From Lepidostoma basale (taxonomy: Eukaryota > Arthropoda > Insecta > Trichoptera > Lepidostomatidae): DNA of 64,000 nucleotides. The stretch is taken from positions 62,001 through 126,000 of the forward strand of contig JAHDVF020000590.1 in the NCBI GenBank assembly GCA_022606425.2. The letters run 5' to 3'. Below are positions 47,420-59,887 of the stretch, piece after piece. The notes under the pieces are model-generated. The model had not been told where the DNA came from and ran no database searches. It worked only from the letters and a program-made list of their open reading frames with translations. The position numbers and the translations under genes are program-made. How positions within the stretch are numbered: the first letter of the stretch is position 1; each line of letters begins with the position of its first letter.

Positions 47420-48830
47420 ATTATCCCACCCCCCATGGCAGTAATAATAAGACTGATTCAAAACCGAGTATATGCTGAAACGGATTTAATTTGATAATGA
47501 TTCCGTAAACGGTTTCAATTTGATAATGATATGAAAGTCGAGATATTCACAATGTCAGGTTTTCAAGATTTTTTTTTTAAAGATGAAATATTTTTCATAA
47601 TGTGAGGTGTGATAAATACATATGAAAAAAATAGCAGTTTATTTTATAATAATAACCGCTACCTATACTTATACGAATTAAATAAACGAATTCAAACAAA
47701 AAGTGCACGCGTGTATGGTAGTTCCTTTAGGGTGTATCAATCTATACACAGAATTGGCAGGACCCTACATACCCCCCCCCCTCCGCCCTCCCACGGTGAC
47801 CTGTGGGTTATTTTATACTCTAATATATAATATACTACATCAGCCAAGTTAGGCCCCGATTTGCCCATATTTAATATGATATTCGGATGTAACGGGACAT
47901 AACTGTAATTAATCCGCCTCTTGTGGGGTGTTATACTATAAAAAATACATTTCGATTGACATAGAGCCTATCCTAATGTATTGCGGATAGTTATATGAAA
48001 TGCTGATTGAAAGCATGAAATATTGCCAACATCACAATTTTAATCGTTTCAGTTAATGAGTGGCTACGAAAGCCACGGCCCGTCTCTGGACATCGGATAG
48101 AAGGAAAGACGTGGATCGCCGCCACCGGAACACACGTATTTATTGATCTCATCCCCTGTCATTGATAAGCATGATTGAGCGGACCACCCCTACCCTCTTC
48201 CCTCAGTCAGTCAAGCCCAGCAAGATTCCTATTCCTGCCCATGGCTTCCTCGTCAGGAATCATTGGGGCGCGAGCCACTACTAAAATATACTCTTATGGC
48301 TGAGAATTTATTTCATTCCACTCTAACCTCTTAAAATTAGTTAATTAAAATATTGCTTACGAAATGGAAAGCTCACAATGAGAACGAATATTTTTTTTCA
48401 GTTTATATGTATTTATTGTTTCTTGAAAAATGACGCACAACTGAGATTAGATCAATAAAAAAATTATAACTCCGTATTTTTATGGAAAGTAAATGTATAG
48501 AGAGCAGAGAGCAGAGAACATGGCTGAATATGGGACAAATGCGGTTAAACCGGAAACGGTTGACGGAGAGCGGGAAGTGGTGGCGGAGGCGGGAAATTAT
48601 GATTTTTTTGTTTGGTTCAATTGTTCGGACAGAGCGGTGCCATTACCTGAAACCTTCTCATTTCGAAATTCGAATTTGGAATCTATGAAAAATAAAGGTA
48701 TGTATCCAATTCAGGAACACATAAAACTCTAGTTTTATGTTCATCACCATTCTATATGGTATAATACCTATACGAATATAATATAATATTAAAGTGGCCC
48801 TTTGCATATAGACAAAGAAAAAAATATAAT
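47420..48830. other. Gene-free stretch
   Basis: A C-rich run near 47770-47785. A 79-codon frame at 48493-48732 (plus) has an acidic/aromatic composition I do not recognise. No splice pattern supports a gene. Confidence 0.4.
48493..48732 (+). CDS. Unrecognised 79-aa ORF
   Basis: Starts MYREQRAENMAEYGTNAVKP with a later FFVWFNCSDRAVPLPETF stretch. No known domain. It is GC-richer than the flanks over about 48500-48660. It could be a leftover of a transposon ORF. Weak support. Confidence 0.15.
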   Translation: MYREQRAENMAEYGTNAVKPETVDGEREVVAEAGNYDFFVWFNCSDRAVPLPETFSFRNSNLESMKNKGMYPIQEHIKL

Positions 48831-49426
48831 ATAGGGTAAGCAGTACAATGATTGGCACTCTAAGAAAAACTTTTCATGTTTCAAGTCTATGCGTCTCACT
48901 TATTATGTTTATGATTTTTTTCTTTTTAAATTCATATTTTATGAACTATTTAGATAATAAAAAACACACACAGCAATCCTTCTGAAATAACCATTAGTCG
49001 TAGATTTTTTTGCAAAAAAAATATCCTAAAAACATAATCATTGGCACCTCGAGTATAATGATTGGCATAACGTAAATGTATAATTATTGGCACAGTAAAT
49101 ATATTTATTCAGAGGGATCATGCTCATTATCTACTTCTAAATTGGTTGTTTCTGTACTAACCGAAGTAGGTTTAAGTTTTTTTGTCAATATTAAATAATG
49201 CATTGAAATCAGGTGACTTGTTAACGTTTTTTTCCATTTCCAATTGACAAATTTTAGTTTTACCAGGCATGAAAAAATAAATTCCTCAAATGCAAAATAT
49301 ATTAATTAAGGATTTTAAAACAGTGCGGAAATTTATTATTTCGACAATTTTACAGCTCTTACGTGCTATTGAAACGAAGAGTGCCAATCATTGGGGGAGT
49401 GCCAACATTAGTACTTCTTACCCTAT
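48831..49426. repeat. Non-autonomous element with 'attggcact' inverted ends
   Basis: The left end ATAGGGTAAG-cagtac-AATGATTGGCACTC is repeated inverted at about 49372-49426. Four more 'attggca' units lie inside (49039-49095). About 600 bp, no coding capacity, TA-rich flanks (possible TA duplication). Confidence 0.7.
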
Positions 49427-49495
49427 AAGTCTCACCCGCAATTCTATTTTTTTAGGGCTAGTAAGTAACTGGTATTTTTTGTAATTTTTATTTTA

Positions 49496-50155
49496 TAATA
49501 ACACGTGCCCCAAAGGGGATGAAAATTGAAGAAAATGAGTTAAATTCTTAAATTTTCGCAAAAACTATTTTATTAATTTTATTTCAAATTTAAAACGTCT
49601 CATCTCCCAATTCATTTCCTTTTGAGCAAGTAAGTAACTGGTATTTTTTCGATTTTTTTATTTCATATCTAGCTGACTCGGCAAAGCTTTCTTATTGCTA
49701 TGTTCGAGTATATAAATAAACCTAATGTATACGTGTTAAACAAATACAATTGAAGTTCAATATCAATTCGTTTATTGGATTAAATGCCATGTGTATCGGT
49801 GCAGCAATGTGAGTATACTAATTCAGTTTATATCTATAAAACAATGTTTCTATCCAAGTAAACTTACTGTGAATTTAAAACTTGAATACTACTTATGTGA
49901 GTTGAACAACTGTTTTTTTACCAGAACAATCGCCGGAGTAAAATTAATAAATATTGAAGGTTTTATACCGTTATGAGTAGTATTATTAGTATTTACAGTA
50001 TATCCATGTAGATACCACAAAACACAATAAAGCATATTCGCCTATAATTATATAGATAACACGTGAGCCAAAGGGGGTGAAAATTTAACAAAATTAGTTG
50101 AATTCTTTAATTTTCGCAAAAAATATTTTATTTATTTTGTTTCAAATTTAAAACA
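49496..50155. repeat. Pair of direct repeats
   Basis: A segment of about 105 bases starting 'aacacgtg', then 'ccaaaggg', and ending 'tttcaaatttaaaac' occurs at 49496-49605 and again at 50056-50155. 'agtaagtaactggtatttttt' type units flank the first copy twice (about 49459 and 49630). Could be the ends of one element or a local duplication. Confidence 0.6.
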
Positions 50156-50559
50156 AATATTTATAATTTAAATAACTTAAACAATGCCTAGAACTACTCA
50201 ACCATAAAAATGGGTTTTTATATGATTACATTCCATTTTATTTTTTTATATTCTTGAAATATCAATAAATAATTTATGAAAAAATGGATGCTAAAAATAT
50301 TTATTGTTTTTTTATAGTGCCCGAAAAATAGCATCTAACTAGAAAACTCCCTTAAATCAAAATGGGGACACTTGGAGCCACAATTAGTAGTATCTTTTTC
50401 TAAAAATGTTCAGGTCATCTTTACTTTTTGTTCAACAGGAATTGTATCATCAATAAATTCTACAGCCACGATTTCTTCAGTAGATACTGCAAATGTCCAC
50501 TCTATGTCCTTAGCAATAATGTTTACAACAAATTGATCATGAATATTTGCATTGGATGT
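50156..50559. other. Spacer
   Basis: AT-rich; nothing recognised. Confidence 0.4.
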
Positions 50560-50905
50560 AGGCCTCTTCAAACATTCTCCATTTTCCTCTATCCTGGGCG
50601 AATCTTCTTCGTCTTCATCCCCCGACTGGAATTAGGTCGTCATCCCATCCATTTGGGGTCGGCCGATGCTCCTTTTTCGCTTCCATGGTTTTCACGCCAA
50701 TACTCTCGATGCCCATCTATCTGTCTCTGTCTAGAGGCATGTCCTGCATATTTCCACTTGGTAACACGGTTCATCACATCGACAAACTTTTCGTCTGATT
50801 TCGGTATTGGATATTTTGTCTTTCAGACTTATGTAAAGCATTTGTCTCTCCATAGCGCATTTTTCACATTTCAACTGATGCAAGGTATTGGCTATCCAAC
50901 AGTGT
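50560..50905 (-). pseudogene. RTE-type LINE 3' end
   Basis: Minus strand: MERQMLYISLKDKISNTEIR, a VEICRTCL-like block, WASRVLAWKP, KRKRSIGRPQMGWDDDL and a final AQDRGKWR-M-EEA block near 50570-50590. This is the C-terminal domain of the LINE family ending in RP-RW-DD-...-AQDR-W, with shifts. Confidence 0.8.
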
Positions 50906-51309
50906 GTTAAGAAATACCTTTATTGCCTCTGAAATGAATTGCCTATGAAAAAATCTGGATGGTTCGTATCCAGACGATGTAGCAATGCATGCTTCAAAAG
51001 CAAACTATTAAACCAATTTTTATACATGGTGTCTGCAAGATAGGTATCAGAGATCTTTTCCCAGTTTAGATTTTTATTATAATAAAACGCAAGCACCTAT
51101 TATTCTTCCCGTATACATTGTATACAAAAAAAATATTTTCAGCAAACAAGTTGTAAAAAGCAAGAAGTCAATTGAGGGACTCCTAAAATATGATCTTGAC
51201 CGTTTGCGGAAATAATTACTGGAAGTCTGTCAACCTTCTTGTTTCTAGTTATTGTTGGAAGCAGCCTCATGGTTATTTACTATTGTGTTTTGGTATATAT
51301 TTGATGTTA

Positions 51310-51398
51310 TTAAATAATAATTAAATAAAACGATGTTTTTTAACTACTTCCACTTTTGTAGTAGTTAAAAAACATCGTTTTATTTAATTATTATTTAA
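51310..51398. repeat. Perfect 38-bp-arm hairpin of the family-A repeat tail
   Basis: 51310-51347 and 51361-51398 are exact inverted copies around 'ttccacttttgta'. The sequence matches the segment after the family-A hammerhead-like motif at 1 kb and 15.8 kb. Confidence 0.75.
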
Positions 51399-54250
51399 AA
51401 TTAACTTCCATCAAGAGATTTCAGTAAAATCATTTGATGTTATTAAGTTTATTAACATGCATAAAATTTTATTTAATTTTTTCAGATAAATTTGCGAAAA
51501 TCTCAGCCTTTGGGGTACCATTTAGAATTATTGGAATGACTTTATTTTTTCTGGAAGACTAAACAGTTGGAAAAAAACTGAGGGCGTTGGACAAAAAAAA
51601 GGCCAACCTGCTATATACGAGTACGTTATATATGTATAGTACGAGTATATCTGTAAGAGATAAGCTTCATTCAATTACTGAATATGATGTGATTTGAGGT
51701 GGCACTGAGAATACAGATAACGCGAACGAGTACATTTGAGTAATTTTTTAAGATCATTGGAAAAATAATTTCGAAATGTTATACACCGGGGAGGGGCGTC
51801 TGCGGCCCGAATCTTGTTTGTGAAAAGTGCCATAAAGTGTTGTGAAAATACAATGATTAAAAAAAATGTGAATCTACAACACATATTAATGGCGAATATA
51901 GAAGAAAACTTACATGTTTTTAAACATATTTACTATTATATTATATTATACTATAATCATAAAATTCTAACTGGGATTCTTTTTTACTAACACATACGTT
52001 ATGAAGTGTATTTGTGTTAGTTCAATGTACCATATAAAAAGCACACTATCGGATAGTAAAGATGACAGATAAATCGTTCAAGAACAATAAAGTAACTTCA
52101 CCATTAAAAAACTATCTTACTATATGACATTTATTCTCACTTTATTCTCACTCAAATAGTGACGTTTCAAAAATAATCATATTTTAATACTTGTATTTAT
52201 TTATCTATGGCGAAACAGTTGTCGTCAAATTTTTTTTTTTTTATCTCAAAATGTATGTGGTCGTTAATAACAAGACAACGTTCAACAGGCCGCCTAAAGG
52301 GTACTATCTCTAAAAATGTTTCTTGTATGAAACAACGGTCTGATGCAGCGTGAATCTCTCCACATGTCCCACGCAGCCCCTCACGCAACCCTTCCCTCCC
52401 TCTATCGATAAACATCTTAATCCACCAGAACGTAATCCTACACCGCCCGATCTGGGTGAATATGGGTAGGTACTGCATCAATATGATATCCGCTTCCACC
52501 GGCCGCGCGGGTCACCGGACTGTTTACAACTATGATTTAAAATATGTCATTACTTTAGAAGAAGTAGTGCAGATATGCGGCTTATAAGTAATATCCGTTA
52601 TACATATTAAATGTTTCATTCCATCGCTAGTACTATGCTTTAAATACGTCGTTACAGCCAATAATTTCGTTGACAATGGAAATGTTTGTGATAATTATAA
52701 CCTTAATCGATTCTGTCCAAGTCTGATACCAGCCACGGAAACCCTCAGTATCCATACCACAACGCCGAAAGGGATCTTAACTCATTTTCCTAAGCTTGAG
52801 GAGGTGATGATTGCAGGATAGAGTTTGTTTGTATTATACGAGAACATGCCGCGACCCGCCTGGCAAAATGCGTCGAGCCCGATATCACGAATGAAGTATA
52901 TTATTATATTATATATAAAAGTGAAGTTGTGCGAACCTAAAACTTAACGACGTACGTGTAATTGCGTAATTCATACCAAGATTCTACTTTTATGGGAGCG
53001 AAGATAACAATCGCTTTATTAAAATTTCGTTTGCAGAACACAATAGTTCCGAACCTGTCTAGGGACGATATGAGTCCGCTAATTTGAATTCGCACTTCAT
53101 TTACTCGTTTTGGTTCAAAAAGGTGGACCATTAAAATAACGCCCTTATCATGCGAAATGATGGCTCCCCCACTTCGGACGGTCTCCTATTCATTAAAGAC
53201 CTTTCTGAAAATACATTATAACACCAACAATGATTTTCGATTCCTCGACATCCCGGGACTCGCGATAGTGTCGCGTCGATCTGATGTGTATTTTTCCTAT
53301 TTGCTAGCGACAAAAGAGACAGGGTCCCCTTTTCTGAGATTTCCAAGGGGATGATGATATTCCCGGGGGCGGACCACCCCTCAATACCCCCCGCCCCCCG
53401 CGCCGATGGCCGGCCGAGTGATGTATCGCATGACCGTAACTTGAATGGCTTCCCCGAGTTATTATTGATATCGCTTTATAGCACTCCGCTACTTTCAGCG
53501 TGCGACTTTTGACGCTATAAGCCCACTTTTTTAGAATTCTTCTAATTTACGTAATATCGTCGGCTCGCGTAACATACAAAAGTTGTATTTTTGCAATTAT
53601 ACAGCAATAAATCGAAGATGAAGAAACCGATTGGTTCTTAATAAACAATTCAGTACTATGAGACAATACAAATTATTATATATTTTCATTGACTTAGATT
53701 AATATAAGTTTGAAAGGTTTTATGAGTATCATTTATTTGGCATTTGTGTATGAATAATCAGCAAATCTCAGAAGAGTGGTGCGCGGTGCAAAACTTACAG
53801 CGCTAGTTTGAGCTTATAAGCAAAGTAAGCACGTGCTTATTGAAAGGGGGACCTCGTACATTTCCGTAAGTGAATGAATATTTAAAATTGTAATATTATA
53901 TTTGATACACTTAAATCGTTTACACCTAGCAGCCGATTGAATTCGCAAGCTCTAGTTTCGAGCGAGATATTACTTTCGGTGTATTAGATCCATCCTACAT
54001 GTCTCTTTTGAGTACTCGTTAAAGCCGACTATCTCAAGACAAACCACTACTATGTCGGATCGTCCTGATCAGTCCGCTGAACTGTGGGCTAAGGGTACAT
54101 TATATCGAACCAAAGTTGTTTCTTCACATTTCTCTAAAAGAGACAATCATTTATAATTAAAAAAAAAAACTTCTATGTTCGCCTTCATTTTGTGTTGTGG
54201 ATTCATATTTGAATAAATATAATTATATAATACTTTGTGTATTACAACAC
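51399..54250. other. Gene-free stretch
   Basis: No gene recognised. The 100-codon minus frame at 52197-52499 has no family I know. A GC-rich block lies at about 53360-53440. The sequence is otherwise AT-rich and unrepetitive to the eye. Confidence 0.45.
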
Positions 54251-54271
54251 TTTTTATTTTCACTGAACTCA

Positions 54272-54302
54272 GACATGTTTCGGTTACAAGTAACCTTTAT
54301 CA
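54272..54302 (-). ncRNA. Hammerhead-like motif, family D
   Basis: Minus strand: TTGATAA, a perfect GGTTAC/GTAACC stem II with a tiny loop, CGAAAC-AT-GTC. Among the clearest cores here, apart from TTGATAA instead of CTGANGA. Followed by 'tgagttcagtgaaaataaaa'. Confidence 0.5.
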
Positions 54303-54534
54303 ATGTATACAATTTTAACAATCAAATAAAACAGAGCGGTCACTTATATACTAAATGGAGATCGAGTTATGTATAAAAGTGGAAGGAGTATATTTAAGAA
54401 TGAGGAGAGGGGAGATGTAACGGGAACATATCGAGTGGAAAGGGTATAATTAGGATTGAGGAGAGGGGAGATGTAACGAGAACATATCGAACATGGGAAT
54501 AGAATTTAAATTTAATTGGTTATTTATTATCTTC

Positions 54535-54785
54535 TTCTTAAAGTGCCCTGTCAGGTCCCCCCGACGTTGGCGATCACTCTGGTAAACTCCTCCCTATCCT
54601 GCGCTGTCCGGAACAGCTCCTCCAGTTCCGATTCCCGTCCACTCCCTCACATTGCGCAGCCAGGACATCTGCCTTCTCCCTGCCCCCTGCGGCCCTCTAT
54701 TTTTCCCTTCAATATTAGATGCAGCAGGCGATACTTCTCTCCTCGCAGAACGTGACCCAGATATGCAATCTTGCGGACTATTATT
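54535..54785 (-). pseudogene. LINE C-terminal fragment
   Basis: Minus strand with shifts: VRKIAYLGHVLRGEKYRLLH, KGKIEGRR, GRRQMSWLRNVREWTGI, ELEELFRTAQDREEFTRVIA then NVGGT-stop. Same family and same end as 14459-14560. Confidence 0.88.
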
Positions 54786-54789
54786 TATT

Positions 54790-56850
54790 ATATTTTCATT
54801 ATTTTTGATGGCTTTTTTATTTTCTAAAATTTATGAATTGTTTAAAGTTAGGTTTTTATTATTAACATGCAAAATTTCAATACCGTTTTCTTTATTAAAT
54901 GTATGATTATTTTCAATTAAATGGCAAGCGAACTCTGTCTGTATACGTAGGTTTTCGATAAATATTAAAATTGATTATATTATTAACGATATTTAAAGTC
55001 AAACCTAAGAAGTTAAGCTTTCCATAAACAAATCCAATACATGGATTTGTTTATGGAAAGAATTAGCTCGCGAATAAGTCATGTTCGTTGGAATAGAAAG
55101 ATCGCGGTGCCGTTACGACAATATAGAGTGAATATTTGCAATGTAATTACGGCGTGTTTGTGTAGTTTTTGCTCTCCGGGGATGGACCCCTTTCATCTGG
55201 GAATTTCACTAGCCACATTATATGTAGGTAACTAAATATTCCGCCTCACATCCACCAGCGAGCGCCACCAGCGAGCCCCAGCAGCGAGCCCGGGACCGCC
55301 GCGCCGCGCCATCCGTCCGGGGAGCGGCCAGTGTGCCCGAGAAGGTATGTGCCTATTGACAAACCCTTATCTCACCTGCAAGGTGTTCGCAAAGATACGC
55401 CAGCCTAGGGAAAATAAATATTTGACGTGTACACAAGTATCGTACACATATTTTTACTGTTTCATTCTGTGAAGACTGTGGCTATTCATAATAGTCTGGT
55501 TAAATGGTGTTTTTGACCGATTTAGGAAAAACTTTCAGAGACTTCATTATATTTCTTGGGGTTGTGAACATTGTCGTTTAATACCTTTAAATTAGTGAAA
55601 AGTAAAGGAAGTTAAGACATGTTTACTCTCATACAAATGACTTTTACACTACTTGGTTTTCGTAAACTATTCGCTTTATTATTATCACCGTCAGTCTTCG
55701 AGCTTTTCGGGAAGATTTTTAAAAATGAATCAATAAATGAATTAAAATAAATTTCACATAATAATAAAAAAACAAAATTACACGAATGTCCCATAACACA
55801 AAACACACTCGAACGTCACACATTCACGGAATCTGTAAATAATACGTTAAGTTCATGTGCTCTTATAGCAATTGTAGCCTGTTTGAAGCGATGTTGTTAT
55901 TTAAACCCCCCCTTTTTGAATATTAAATATTCCATTGAGTACATAAACTCTATAAAAGAAATACACAAATCTCTTAGGTTGCCTGAAAATGCAAATACCG
56001 CTAGGAAAATGTGGTATCCGCGGACTTCAATCAGCCTGTATAAAACACTTGAAATGAATTTCTGATTGACCATTCCCGAGAATAAATACACAAACCTTAT
56101 TTCTTTTGCCGAAACGGAGATCAAAGAGAACGCCGGACCCGCACTGCCCTGCCCCGCCACGCGCGAATAGTCGACTATTATATTTAAACCAAAGCATACG
56201 CTAGAATGAATATGTAATAGATTCGTCCCTTTTTCTTTTAAAGGCGCTTTTCCCCCTCCATGTCCCCTGTCTCCCCTGCCCTCGCGTGGTCCGGAGTAAG
56301 CATTTTCAGGGATTCTCGCCGCACCCAAACAAGCCCCGCTACACCCCACATATTTTAGTGTTTGGATTCCCTTATTTAAAACTGGAATACATTCTCTGAG
56401 GAGATCTACGACAAATACACGTACCTACGTGCGTTAAGTCCTTCGTCTATTTGTTAACCGCGTGGTGATGGATAGCCGCGGGTCGCGCTTATTCTGACGG
56501 CAGGTTAAATACAAGTAATTAATACGAATGGAAACGTCTGTATTCTAGATGATTTCTTATAATCTTACGATTTTACTGAAATCTCTTGATGGTAGTTAAT
56601 TTTAAATAGAAATGAAATAAATCAATGTTTCTTTATTGAATAATTCTACTTATTATCTTTATTTATCAAAATAGCATTAATATATATATTCGGTAAATTT
56701 TATATAATTATTCTTGCAAAAGTCTTGATGTATACAGAGGAGAAAGTACAAATAAACAAAATACTTTCTTAGAATAACTGCCGAATATTTGTTTTTCGTT
56801 ACAGAAGGGAAGGTCAACTAGCGAATCAAGAAAAATTAAAAATTATATTA
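54790..56850. other. Gene-free stretch
   Basis: No recognisable gene. Contains the GC-rich block described below and a chimeric piece of family A/B repeats at about 56515-56640. Confidence 0.45.
55240..55345 (+). other. GC-rich island with a splice donor; candidate 5' exon
   Basis: About 100 bases of very GC-rich, CpG-rich sequence with 'caccagcgagc' and 'cagcgagccc' repeats, ending GAGAAG followed by GTATGT, a good donor consensus. It stands alone in a 30-kb AT-rich region. It could be the noncoding first exon and promoter of a gene beyond the right edge, or chance. Confidence 0.25.
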
Positions 56851-56859
56851 TGTAAATTG

Positions 56860-57395
56860 TCATCGCAAACAAAAACCTATCCAAAAAAGCTAAAATGGCA
56901 GTGCACAATGGTGTTTTTCTATCGACCGAGTAAGGAAGCGAAGTATGGAACTGGCAAAAGAAGGATGAAAGTAAAATAAATGCAGTAGAAATGAGATCTC
57001 TTAGACGAATGTGTTGATACTCTGTGTACGATAGAGTGTCGAATGAAAATGTAAGAAGTGAATGCGGTGCAAATGATGGTGTTATGAACAAAATAATGAA
57101 AGGATCATTAAGATGGTTTGGACATATGGAAAGAATGAATGAATAAAGAATGGTAAAAAAGTATATGCTAACAATGTAAATGGAACTAGAAATCTGTTTT
57201 CGAGGAAGACCGAGGAAAACATGGCACGATCAAATAAATCAAATATTGAATGTCGGCCACGTGAGGAGTCAGAGAAATCGACGCGCGTGCATGACACGAT
57301 GTATGAATGTTGAGGAAGCGCGAGAAATATGTCAGGAAAGAAAAGTGTGCAAGTCCATTCTTTCTGCCTACCCTTTCGGTGAGACGGCGTGATGG
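56860..57395 (+). pseudogene. RTE LINE C-terminal fragment
   Basis: Reads IVIANKNLSKKAKMAVHNGV, VWNWQKKDES, AVEMRSLRRMC-stop, WFGHMERMNE-stop, then GRPRKTWHDQINQILNVGHV to SAYPFGETA-stop, followed by a TTAG-rich tail at 57393-57415. Diverged copy of the 17473 element. Confidence 0.9.
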
Positions 57396-57762
57396 TTAGT
57401 AAGTGAGTTAGTTAGGTTAATTTAAATTCAGTAGTGCTAAAAATAAATATAATATATATATAAAAAAAAAAAGAGATCGGAAACTTTTCTGCGCGTTTGT
57501 AGATCTGCAAAAAGCGTATGACCGAGTTGACAGAAAAAAGCTATGGAAGGTCTTGACCGAGTATGGAGTAAGCACAAACTTGATACGAGCGGTTGCTTCC
57601 CTTTATGAAGGAAGCACCGCGTGTGTCAGGGTAAATGGAGCTTTCACTTCCTGGTTTGATATCACAAAAGGTGTCAAACAGGGTTGTGTAATGTTCCCGT
57701 GGTTGTTTAATCTATACATGGACAAGTGTATGAAATAATTAGATGGCAAGAACGCCGCGCTG

Positions 57763-59887
57763 CACTACATACGATTCGACCAATCTAGCTAGACAAAAGT
57801 CGGAAATCATTATGTTGAAATATTGCTTTTCTTAAGTATTACTATGCTCTTGAATGTTTTCTTCAACCGATAGCGCACTCCAAACAAATATTGGCGCCAC
57901 AGTTCCATTACTGTTGTTGAGCGAAATCGCTGTTTCGGCTTAGGGTAGCCCGTCCCCCGTTCAGCGTTACAGTGAACGTCGACGTGTGCGGATGTCATTC
58001 TTTGTTCTGTGTGATTTCAAGTGCTTTTTAGTAATGGATTGTTAAACTAGAGGTAACTATTGATTTATTGTATTATTATAATCCACCAAAATACTTGTGA
58101 AGGCTTCGGGATACTGTTTTAAAGAACATCATTTTCAAAACCACAAAAAAACGCATAAATTGACTTTGGATAGTCTTAAAGTCTAGAGTCACGCCGGGTC
58201 ACGTCATGATTTAGGTCTTAAAATATTTTTGCATCATATAAGTTTGTTGAGAACATAATCGGTTTTTGCTATTATGTGCTAGAATAAAGATTTATATTTT
58301 TTTATTTATAGGTGCCCGGATTTCGCGAAAGTCATTATTTGAATTTTGGCGTTCTACCCCGTTCAAATGCAAATTAAACGAAGTTATAACGTTTGTAAAG
58401 TCAAGATTTGTTAATTTTGTCCTCAAACAAGATCAAGAGAAGCCCTTAAAGATCTTTCTGAAAAGGGAATGCGAAAAGATTCGTTCGAAATGGCTTCGTA
58501 AAAATAGACAATTACATTTATTTTTAAGTGCACACGAGGATTGGTTAAATGATGAAATTGTATTTAATATGTTTTACGAACCGCTCCCGAAACCGAATCC
58601 CAGTGTTGGCAGATCGAAAAAGCGTTTTGAAGATAGTTGCACTAAATCGAAACAGCGCAAAGTTCAGCATTTATTGGAAGAATATAACGATGCACAGCTA
58701 TCTTTTGCTGCACAATTAAGTGTGCGAGGCAGTGGTAAACGAGACGCTGCTAATTTAATACAGGAAGTGCCTATAGCTTCGCCAAGACGAGCTACCGAGT
58801 ATAAAAAAAGCTAGAAGAAGAATTACCATATACAAAGAACAACGTCCTTACACCCCGGAGGAAGCGTTGGCTTTATTTGTTGCAAACAATTTCACTGTGC
58901 AGATGTAAAAAAATATTCAACAAGAGTAGAATGAAAGAGGATTCCGTCTATACCCATGTTACGACCATTTAGTTGAAGTGAAAGAGCAGAGTTACCCTCC
59001 CGTCGAAAAACTAGAAAAACGTCGAATTGAACCACAATCGTAAGAGAACCTGATGAAAACATGTACAGGTTTGGGATATCAAGCTTGCATGCTTATATCC
59101 GCACAATAGAATGCCTGCTAAATATTACTTATAGAATGGAAATAGCTGAGTAGCAAGTTAGGGGAGAGAAAATAAAGAAATTTTTAAAAAGAAGAAGGAT
59201 ATGATAAAAGGTCAATTCAAAGAAGTTGGTCTCAATATAGACAAAATTAAACCAGGTTTTGGTACAAGTAACGATGGCAACACCGCAAGAGCGTTTTTTC
59301 ACAATTATAAAACAACGGCTCGTATCACCGGTATTCAAGAAAATTTTATTTGTCGTCTCAGTACTATTCTTGCAGCAATGGCGTCTGGCTATTAAATTGA
59401 CTCTGATAAATTTAAACAATATTGTTTGGAAACTCGGGACTTATATCTTACTCTGTACCCATGGTATAACATGCCAGCTATATTACATAAGATCCTGGTA
59501 CATGGAGCAGAAATTATAAGACATTCTATCATACCAATAGGTCAAATGTCCGAAGAGGCTTCTGAGGCAAAAAACAAAGAAATTAGGAAGGTAAAATTAG
59601 GTCACACATTAAAAACATCTCGTGTACGCACAAACTACGACTTAATTAAGTATTTATTAATGTCGTCCGATCCACCATTTCACTGTTGCGGAAACTACCA
59701 AAAAAGAATACAATAAAACATTATACAGATTTTAAATCATTGTTAAAGTCAAATTAAATTATATTTAATCAAGAAAATTTTGTTTTATTTACTTCCATGT
59801 CTCGAAATTGCCATGAAAGATCATTTAAAATCATGTAGCTTTGATTCTGAATTTTGTCCAGCTAGATTGGTCAAATCGTACACTGTG
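57763..59887 (+). mobile_element. Transib DNA transposon, internally deleted
   Basis: 2,125 bp with imperfect inverted ends of about 36 bp: left CACTACATACGATTCGACC, right (read inward) CACAGTGTACGATTTGACC. Both are followed by 'aatctagct-gacaaaa'. Flanked by CGCTG at 57758-57762 and 59888-59892, a 5 bp GC-rich duplication as expected for Transib. The right end starts with CACAGTG, the V(D)J recombination-signal heptamer. The interior encodes a decayed Transib transposase. Inserted in an RTE LINE. Confidence 0.88.
58312..59716 (+). pseudogene. Transib transposase (RAG1-like), inactivated
   Basis: The N-terminal part is an open frame to 58814 (ARISRKSLFEFWRSTPFKCK, KWLRKNRQLHLFLSAHEDWL, ...GKRDAANLIQEV), continuing in another frame as YTPEEALALFVANNFTVQM and LYPCYDHLVEVKEQSYPP. 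The middle (about 59060-59150) is deleted, probably with the two catalytic Asp residues. The C-terminal part resumes PGFGTSNDGNTARAFF, ITGIQENFICRLS, LYPWYNMPAILHKILVHGAE, IGQMSEEASEAKNKEI and RTNYDLIKYLLMSSDP. HKILVHGAEII and SEEASEAKNK align with the RAG1 segment HKTLAHVPEII...SEGNESGNK, which includes catalytic Glu962; the corresponding Glu is kept. A 'tttatag' before 58312 may be the acceptor of an intron. Confidence 0.82.

Noticed and set aside
52197..52499. 100-codon minus frame
   Set aside because: No known family, no neighbouring exon or promoter; kept only as a note.
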